Origin: Burkholderiales bacterium
GTDB lineage: Bacteria; Pseudomonadota; Gammaproteobacteria; Burkholderiales; SG8-39
DNA length: 64,000 nucleotides
NCBI GenBank assembly: GCA_027493935.1
Contig: JAOSJV010000001.1
Location: forward strand, 496,001-560,000
Direction: 5' to 3'
How positions within the stretch are numbered: position 1 is the stretch's first letter; each line of letters starts with the position of its first letter. The translations under genes and the position numbers were made by a program. This document shows, piece by piece, positions 56,723 through 64,000 of this stretch. The notes below the pieces were generated by a model. The model was not told the origin of the DNA, searched no databases, and saw only the letters and a list, made by a program, of their open reading frames with translations.

Positions 56723-58929
56723 ACCTCGAAAGCCGGAGACCGTCACGACCACTCAGATCGCGCCCGCGACGAGGTCCGTTGCAGAGGCCGCGCTGTACGG
56801 CAGGATCCTGGTCGCGCTCGACTCCTCGGACCATTCGAACCGGGCACTCGAAGAAGCGATCGGGCTCGCCGCGCTCTGCGGTGCGCGCATGACCGGCACG
56901 CACGTCTACGCCGCCCGGCTGCACGACTTGCGCTTCCGGCAGATGGAGGGCGGCCTGCCGGAGCCTTTCCGCGAGGAGCGCGAGCTCGAGCGCCAGCGCG
57001 AGGTTCACGACGATCTCATCACGCGCGGCCTGTCGATCATCACCGACTCGTACCTCGACCAGGCCGAGCGCGCCTGCGCGCGCGCGGCGGTCGCGTTCGC
57101 GCGCCGTCCGCTCGAGGGCAAGAACTACCGGGCGCTCGCAGAGGAGGCGAACGGCGGCGGGCACGACCTGCTGGTGATCGGCGCGCTCGGGCTCGGGGCG
57201 ATCGCCGGGAACCGGCTCGGCAGCGTGTGCGCGCGCGTCGCGCGGCGCGCGGAGATCGACACGCTGGTGATCAAGGCGCCGCAGCGCTCGCTCAGCGAGG
57301 GCCCGATCGTCGTGGCGGTGGACGGCTCGCCGCGCGCCTACGGCGGGCTGCGCACGGCGCTCGCGCTCGCCGCGCGCTGGCGCGCACCGGTCAAGGTGGT
57401 GGCCGCCTACGATCCCTACTACCACTACGTCGCGTTCCACCGCATCGCCGGCGTGCTGTCCGAGGAGGCGGGCAAGGTGTTCCGCTTCAAGGAGCAGGAG
57501 AAGCTGCACGAGGAGATCATCGACGCGGGGCTTGCCAGGATCTACCAGGGGCACCTCGCGGTCGCCGAGTCGATCGCGGGCGAGGCGGGCGTGGCGATCG
57601 AGACGATGCTGCTCGCTGGCAAGCCGCACGACGCGATCGGCAGGTACGCGCACGAGGCGAATGCGGCGCTGCTTGTCGTGGGCAAGCTCGGCGTCCACGC
57701 CGACGCCGGGCTCGACATCGGGGGCAATGCCGAGCGGCTGCTGCACGACGTGGACTGCGCGGTACTGCTCAGCCAGCGCGCCTACGAGCCGCCGGTGGAC
57801 GTGCTGGCGGAGGCGACCACCTCCTGGACGCGCGAAGCGGAGGCCCGCATGGAGCGGGTGCCCTCGTTCGCCCGCGGCATGGCGCGCATGGCGATCCTGC
57901 GCTACGCGCAGGAGAAGGGCCACACCGTGGTCACCGAGCGGATCGTGGAGGAGGCCACCGCGGCGCTCATGCCGGCGCACGCCGAGCGGATGATGGGGGA
58001 GCTCGTGGCGCACGCCGCGCAGCGCACGCCCGCGCCCGCCGACGCGCCGATGCAGTGGTCGCGCGAGGCGCGGGCGTTGCTCGACGCGGTCGCCGACGCT
58101 GCGGTGCGCGACAATCTGCGCCTGCGCGCCGAGAAGCGCGCGCGCCGGGAGCGTTCGCCGCGCGTGGAGGCGGCGCACACGCGGACTTTCGTCGCGGCGA
58201 ACGCCGGCGCGGATGCGGCCGCCGCCGCAGCGGACCCTGGCGCGCCGCGGCCGCACTGGACCGCCGCCGCGCTCGCGCGCCTGGCGCGCGTGCCCGAGGG
58301 CTTCATGCGCGAGGCGGCGCGCGAGCGGATCGAGCGTCACGCTCGCGCGCAAGGCGGCGGCGAGATCACGGCCGAAGTCGCCGAGGCGGGGCTCGCGCAG
58401 GCGCGTGAGGCGATGGCGGCCGCCGCGGGCGCCGGGCGCAGCGCGCCCGCCGCCGACGGTGCCGCGCGGCCGCAGGAAAGTGCCCGTTCGCGCGCATGCT
58501 CGCGGAGCCGGGCGGCGGCGCGCCCGGCGAGCGGCGACCCGGTCTGGGTCGGCGAGGCGGGAGGCGTGCCTGGCGCGCGTGCCGGAGGGTTTCTGCCGCG
58601 ACATGACGCGCCACGCGGCCGAGACGATCGCGCGGCAGCGCGGCCTCGGCGCGATCGACGCCGGGTTCGTCGCGGAGATCCTGCAGATCTTCGAAGCGGG
58701 CGCGCGCGAGGTCGCCGAGTCGATGCCGTGGGATGACGGCGCCCGCGCGCGCATCGCGCGCGCGCCGGAGGTGGTGCGCGGCATGCTGGTGAAGGAGATC
58801 GAGGGCTGGGTGCGCCGCGCTGGCCGCGTCGGCGTGGACGAGGCGGCGGTCGACGCGGTGAAGGGCGAGTGGGCGCGGCGCGGCGCCTTCCACCTCGACC
58901 CGGAAGACCCGCGCGGCGCGGCGCGCTGA
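56719..58929 (+). CDS. Tandem UspA domains fused to multiple PCP_red-like domains (frameshifted)
   Basis: About 735 residues, cytoplasmic. Two universal-stress domains come first: RILVALDSSDHSNRALEEAI with a second half ending LLVIGALGLGAIAGNRLG, then PIVVAVDGSPRAYGGLRTAL ending LLVVGKLGVHADAGLD. Behind them are about five PCP_red-like modules (pattern W-x-x-EA-x5-RVP-x-F-x-R), e.g. SWTREAEARMERVPSFARGM, HWTAAALARLARVPEGFMRE, EACLARVPEGFCRDMTRHAA and ARARIARAPEVVRGMLVKEI; some are degenerate. PCP_red is the small C-terminal domain of protochlorophyllide reductase BchB/ChlB. Indels near 56738 and 58465-58570 are needed to join the frames. The start at 56719 rests on the ATGA overlap. Function unknown. 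Confidence 0.68.
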
Positions 58930-58932
58930 GCG

Positions 58933-60216
58933 GTGGCGATGAGCCCGGATCTCTACCTGCTCGCGATCAACCTCACGCGGCGCTGCAACCTGCGCTGCGC
59001 GCACTGCTATCTCGACGCAGCCGCGCTCGCCGGCGCGGTGCGCGACGAGCTCACCACCGCCGAAGTGTGCGGCGTGCTCGACGCGGTCGCCGCACGCTCG
59101 GGCGGCACGATGGTGGTGCTCACCGGCGGCGAGCCGCTGGTGCGCGAGGATCTCGAGGCGATCGTCGGCCACGGCGCCGGGCGCGGCCTGGCGATGGTGG
59201 TGGGAACGAACGGCGTGCTGCTCACCGAACGCCGGGTGTGCTCGCTCAAGCGCGCCGGCGCGCTCGGGGTCGGAATCAGCCTCGACTCGCTGGACCCCGT
59301 CCGCCACGACCGCTTCCGCGGGCTGTCCGGCAGCTGGGAGAAGACGCTGGCCGGCATCGAGGCGTGCCGGCGCCACGGGCTCGCGTTCCAGATCCACTTC
59401 ACCGTCACCGAGGACAACGCCGGCGAGCTCGCCGCGATGATCGATTTCGCGCGCGCCGCGGGGGCACGCGTGCTGAACGTCTTCTTCCTCGTCTGCACCG
59501 GTCGCGGCGAGTCGCTGTCCGACATCTCGCCGCGGCGCTACGAGCAGGTGCTCGCCGAGGTGGTGGCGGCACAGGCGCGCCACACCGACCTCGTCATTCG
59601 CGCGCGCTGCGCGCCGCATTTCAAGCGCATCGCCCACCAGCGCTGTCCCGACTCGCCGCTCAACCGGATCGGCGGCGGCGACGGCGACGGCTGCATCGCC
59701 GGCACGCACTACTGCCGGATCACGCCCGAGGGTGGCGTGACTGCCTGCCCCTACATCGCCGCGGAGGAGGGCAACCTGCGCGAGCGGCCGTTCTCCGAGA
59801 TCTGGGACCACGGCGCGGGCTTCGCGCGACTGCGCGCGCCCGCGCTCGCGGGCAAGTGCGGCGCCTGCGAATACCGCCGACTGTGCGGCGGCTGCCGCGC
59901 CCGCCCGCTCGCCGCCGGCGGCGACCTGATGGACGAGGATCCGTTCTGCGCCTACGCGCCGGCGGGCGGCGCGGCGCTCGCACCGCTCGCCGACGGCGAG
60001 ACGGGCCTGGTGCGCTGGAGCGAGGCGGCGCGCCGGCGGCTCGATCGCATCCCCGGGTTCGTGCGCCGGCTGGTGAAGAAACGCGCGGAAGCCTACGTCG
60101 CGGAACTCGGGCAGGACGTCGTCACGACCGAGCACCTCGCGCAGCTCTCTGCACGGCGGTTCGGCGCCGACGGGCCGCGCATGCCGGCGCTGGTGCGCGA
60201 TCGGATCGAGCCATGA
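58933..60216 (+). CDS. Radical SAM/SPASM protein with C-terminal PCP_red domain (NirJ/AhbC-like)
   Basis: A 427-residue cytoplasmic enzyme. The SAM-binding cluster motif is TRRCNLRCAHCYLDA (C-x3-C-x2-C), with LTGGEPLVREDLEAI following. The SPASM region carries further Cys (GGVTACPYIAAEEGNLRERP; KCGACEYRRLCGGCRARP). Closest known functions are haem-d1 and alternative haem biosynthesis (NirJ, AhbC/AhbD), which act on tetrapyrrole side chains. The last 60 residues (VRWSEAARRRLDRIPGFVRR) are a PCP_red domain like those in the preceding protein. GTG 58933 or ATG 58939 may be the start. With the oxidase-like flavoprotein next to it, a tetrapyrrole-modifying role is likely. Confidence 0.8.
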   Translation: MAMSPDLYLLAINLTRRCNLRCAHCYLDAAALAGAVRDELTTAEVCGVLDAVAARSGGTMVVLTGGEPLVREDLEAIVGHGAGRGLAMVVGTNGVLLTERRVCSLKRAGALGVGISLDSLDPVRHDRFRGLSGSWEKTLAGIEACRRHGLAFQIHFTVTEDNAGELAAMIDFARAAGARVLNVFFLVCTGRGESLSDISPRRYEQVLAEVVAAQARHTDLVIRARCAPHFKRIAHQRCPDSPLNRIGGGDGDGCIAGTHYCRITPEGGVTACPYIAAEEGNLRERPFSEIWDHGAGFARLRAPALAGKCGACEYRRLCGGCRARPLAAGGDLMDEDPFCAYAPAGGAALAPLADGETGLVRWSEAARRRLDRIPGFVRRLVKKRAEAYVAELGQDVVTTEHLAQLSARRFGADGPRMPALVRDRIEP

Positions 60217-60229
60217 CCGGCGGCCGGCC

Positions 60230-61664
60230 ATGAACGACGCCGACGTCCTGGTCGTCGGCGGCGGCGTCTCCGGGCTCGCGATCGCGTGGTGGCTCGCGCG
60301 TGCCGGGCTCTCGGTCGAGGTCTGGGAGCGCGAGGCGCGTGCCGGCGGCAAGATCCGCACCGACGTCTCGGGCGGCTACCGCACCGAGCACGCGGCCTCG
60401 CTCGTCGTGAACGAGCGGCAGGCGGTTGACCGGCTGGTCCGGGGAGGCGGGGCTCGATGCGCTGAAGACGCGCCGCGCGACGGCGACCCGCCGCTATGTC
60501 GTGCACGAGGGGCGGCTCGCGGCGGTGCCGACGAAGCTCGGCGCACTACTCGCCACGCCCTTGTGGAGCCGGCGCGGGAAGCTGCGGCTGCTCGCCGAGC
60601 CCTTCATCGGCAAGGGCGGGCACGAGCGCGAGACGGTGAGCGAGTTCGTCACCCGCCGCCTCGGCCGCGAGATGCTCGAGAAGGCGATGGAGCCCTTTGT
60701 CGCGGGCACCCTCGCGTCGGACCCGGCGCGCGCCAACGCCTACGCAGTGCTGCCGCAACTCACCGGGCTCGAGCGACGCTACGGCGGGATCGCGCGCGGC
60801 GTGCTGCTGCACCGGCTGCTGCGCAAACGCGCGCAGTGCGCGGCGGAGGCGTTCTCGTTCGACGGCGGCATGGCGACGCTCGTCGAGGCGCTCGCTGCGA
60901 CGCCGGGCATCCGCCTGCGCACCGGGCTCGCCGCGACCGAGATCCGTCCCGCGCGCGGAGGCTGGCGCGTGACCGGCCGCTCGGCGAAGTTCGAGCCGGT
61001 CCTGCGCGTGCGTCGCGTCGTGCTCAGCACGCCCGCCGATGCGGCGGCGGCGCTGGTGCGCCCGCTCGACGGCGAGCTCGCCGCGCTGCTTGCCGGGATC
61101 GACTACGCGCCGCTCTCGGTGGTGCACCTCGGATTCGCGCGCCAGGCGATCGCGCACCCGCTGGACGGCACCGGCTTTCTCCTGCCGCGTACCGAGCGCC
61201 TCGCGCCGACCGGCTGCCTGTGGATGAGCGCGATGTTCCCGGACCGCGCGCCCGCCGGCAGGACCCTCCTCAGCTGCTACCTCGGCGGGGCGCGACTCCC
61301 GGAGGCCGCCGCATGGGACGACTCGCGCAGCGTCTCGGAGGTGCTCGCGGGCCTTGCCCCACTGCTCGGCATCCGCGGCACGCCGGAGATGGCGCGCGTC
61401 GACAGGCACCAGCGCGCGCTGCCGCTGTATCACGGCGCCTATTACGAGCGGATGCACGCGCTTGCGCGCCGGCTCGAGGCGCTGCCGGGCTTGCATCTCG
61501 AGGCGAACTACCGGGAGGGCGTCTCGGTGCGCAACCGCCTCGCGCGCGCCCGCGAGGTGGCCGCTGCGATCGCCGCGCAGTGCGCGTCCAAGTCGGCCGC
61601 ACCGCAACGGGGGCAGCGCGTGTCGCGCAGCCCCGGCCAGGCGGCCTCCGAGCTCGCCGGATAG
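60230..61664 (+). CDS. Protoporphyrinogen/coproporphyrinogen oxidase-like flavoprotein (HemY type, frameshifted)
   Basis: About 478 residues. The FAD-binding start is DVLVVGGGVSGLAIAWWLAR, followed by GGKIRTDVSGGYRTEHAAS and, further on, KAMEPFVAGTLASDP and VVLSTPADAAAALV, as in HemY-type oxidases that aromatise porphyrinogens with oxygen or another acceptor. One extra G near 60440 breaks the frame; corrected, RLVREAGLDALKTRRATA is continuous. It ends in a 25-residue Ser/Ala/Arg tail. Last gene of the co-directional block, pairing with the radical SAM enzyme in tetrapyrrole chemistry. Confidence 0.82.
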
Positions 61665-61966
61665 CCGCGCGGCCCGGCTATCCCGGGGCGGCCACCGGCG
61701 GCGGAGGCGACACCCTCGCAGATCGATCCGGTTGCGCGGCCGAACCGGGGGGCGGCGCGGAGGGGCACGCGTGTCGGGATCCTCGGCGCCGGCCTGACCT
61801 GGATTTCTGCCCTCGCGCCGGCTGCGGCGGGTGCCGCGGCAACGCGCGGCAGGGCAATTGCAGGGGGCTGCGGTCGCTCATGCGTCCGCGCGCCCCGCCC
61901 CGGCTGCGCGAGCGCCGCTGCCGCGCTTGCCTGCCCGGAGCCAGTCACGAAATCGCCGTCCGCCTC
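61665..61966. other. Intergenic stretch with no gene seen
   Basis: About 300 GC-rich bases between the HemY-like gene and the groESL promoter. Frames present are short and of low complexity. No terminator with a T-run was found. Confidence 0.5.
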
Positions 61967-61995
61967 TTGAAACCGGCGGCCCCGTCCACTATTAT
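61967..61995 (+). promoter_or_regulatory. Sigma-70 promoter of groESL
   Basis: TTGAAA (61967-61972), 17 bases, TATTAT (61990-61995). The -10 box abuts the CIRCE repeat, so bound repressor would block it. A heat-shock sigma-32 reading of the same area has the wrong spacing. Confidence 0.7.
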
Positions 61996-62021
61996 TGGCA
62001 CTCGCTAGCTGGGAGTGCTAA
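61995..62021 (+). promoter_or_regulatory. CIRCE operator (HrcA binding site)
   Basis: TTGGCACTC, nine bases, GAGTGCTAA: the standard 9-9-9 inverted repeat with one change (TTAGCACTC in the consensus). HrcA repression of groESL through CIRCE is well established in betaproteobacteria. Confidence 0.92.
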
Positions 62022-62104
62022 TAGCGTCCCTGCGCGCCATTTCTGAGAGTAGGCTGCAAACGAGAAGTGAGCGGCCGCTTACCAACCCAGTAGGAGAAAT
62101 GTGT

Positions 62105-62392
62105 ATGAAAATCCGTCCATTGCATGATCGCGTGATCGTCAAGCGCCTCGAGGAAGAGCGCAAGACGGCGAGCGGGATCGTGATCCCGGACACCGCGGGC
62201 GAGAAACCCGACCAGGGCGAAGTGGTTGCTGTCGGCAAAGGCAAGATCATGGACGACGGCAAGCTCCGTCCGCTCGATGTCAAGCCCGGCAATCGCGTCC
62301 TCTTCGGCAAGTACTCCGGCCAGACCGTCAAGGTCGAGGGCGAGGAGCTCCTGGTGATGCGCGAAGAAGACATCATGGGAATCATCGAGTAA
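62105..62392 (+). CDS. groES: Co-chaperonin GroES
   Basis: The 95-residue lid of the GroEL chamber. It opens [18 protein letters not shown], has the mobile-loop region [19 protein letters not shown], and ends [17 protein letters not shown] 62105 is preceded by AGGAGAAATGTGT; the in-frame ATG at 62099 is less standard. Located about 80 bases downstream of CIRCE and 32 bases upstream of groEL. Confidence 0.97.
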   Translation: MKIRPLHDRVIVKRLEEERKTASGIVIPDTAGEKPDQGEVVAVGKGKIMDDGKLRPLDVKPGNRVLFGKYSGQTVKVEGEELLVMREEDIMGIIE

Positions 62393-62415
62393 TCAAGGCC
62401 CAATCGAGACTCTAG

Positions 62416-64000
<1,585 letters not shown>

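Overview
The window is very GC-rich DNA from a proteobacterium, most likely an uncultivated betaproteobacterium. The GroEL/GroES sequences, the CIRCE-controlled groESL operon and the EPS gene set read as betaproteobacterial. It looks like accessory and respiratory chromosome. No transposase, integrase, tRNA or rRNA was seen. Many genes carry single-base shifts in or near G/C-rich runs, after which conserved sequence resumes in another frame. These look like uncorrected sequencing or assembly indels rather than decay, so such genes are annotated across the break.

Layout. (1) 1-14.5 kb is an exopolysaccharide locus: glycosyltransferases, asparagine-synthase-type amidotransferase, acyltransferase, polysaccharide deacetylase, WecG-type transferase, Gfo/Idh oxidoreductase, a TIM-barrel-like protein of unknown role, ParA-like ATPase, the undecaprenyl-phosphate sugar transferase that starts the repeat unit, Gmd and Fcl for GDP-fucose, and a CpsD/EpsG-type kinase-like ATPase. 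A ~290 bp element occurs twice, each time between divergent genes. (2) 14.5-27.5 kb holds a CbpA-type J-protein and then a co-directional set: RND adaptor, sulfide:quinone oxidoreductase, a ~1 kb array of ~150 bp structured tandem repeats, RND pump, TehA/SLAC1 channel, a MacAB-like adaptor/permease/ATPase trio and a DedA protein. (3) 27.9-31.2 kb has a candidate small RNA with a C/U-rich loop and terminator, a DsrM/DsrK-like cytochrome b plus Fe-S pair, and a dienelactone-hydrolase-like protein lacking its triad. (4) 31.4-35.2 kb is a sensor kinase and an NtrC-type regulator.

(5) 35.3-61.7 kb is the most unusual part: a ~26 kb co-directional, tightly packed block beginning at a good sigma-54 promoter. 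It first encodes a cupredoxin-like secreted protein, two MauG/CcpA-type dihaem peroxidases, a Rieske protein and a molybdopterin oxidoreductase of the AioA/IdrA family. That composition matches dissimilatory iodate reductase (idrABP1P2) better than arsenite oxidase. After a HEAT-repeat protein come two paralogous four-gene modules, each with a divergent cytochrome-bd subunit-I homologue, a dihaem cytochrome c, a three-helix monohaem cytochrome c, and a dihaem cytochrome c fused to an ethylbenzene-dehydrogenase-like haem domain. Between them lie two more soluble cytochromes and three single-helix micro-proteins. Sco, a UspA/PCP_red fusion, a radical SAM protein with a PCP_red tail, and a protoporphyrinogen-oxidase-like flavoprotein follow. 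The likely theme is an envelope electron-transfer complex linking the membrane, through many c haems, to the periplasmic molybdoenzyme and peroxidases, with tetrapyrrole-tailoring genes at the end. (6) groES and the start of groEL close the window.
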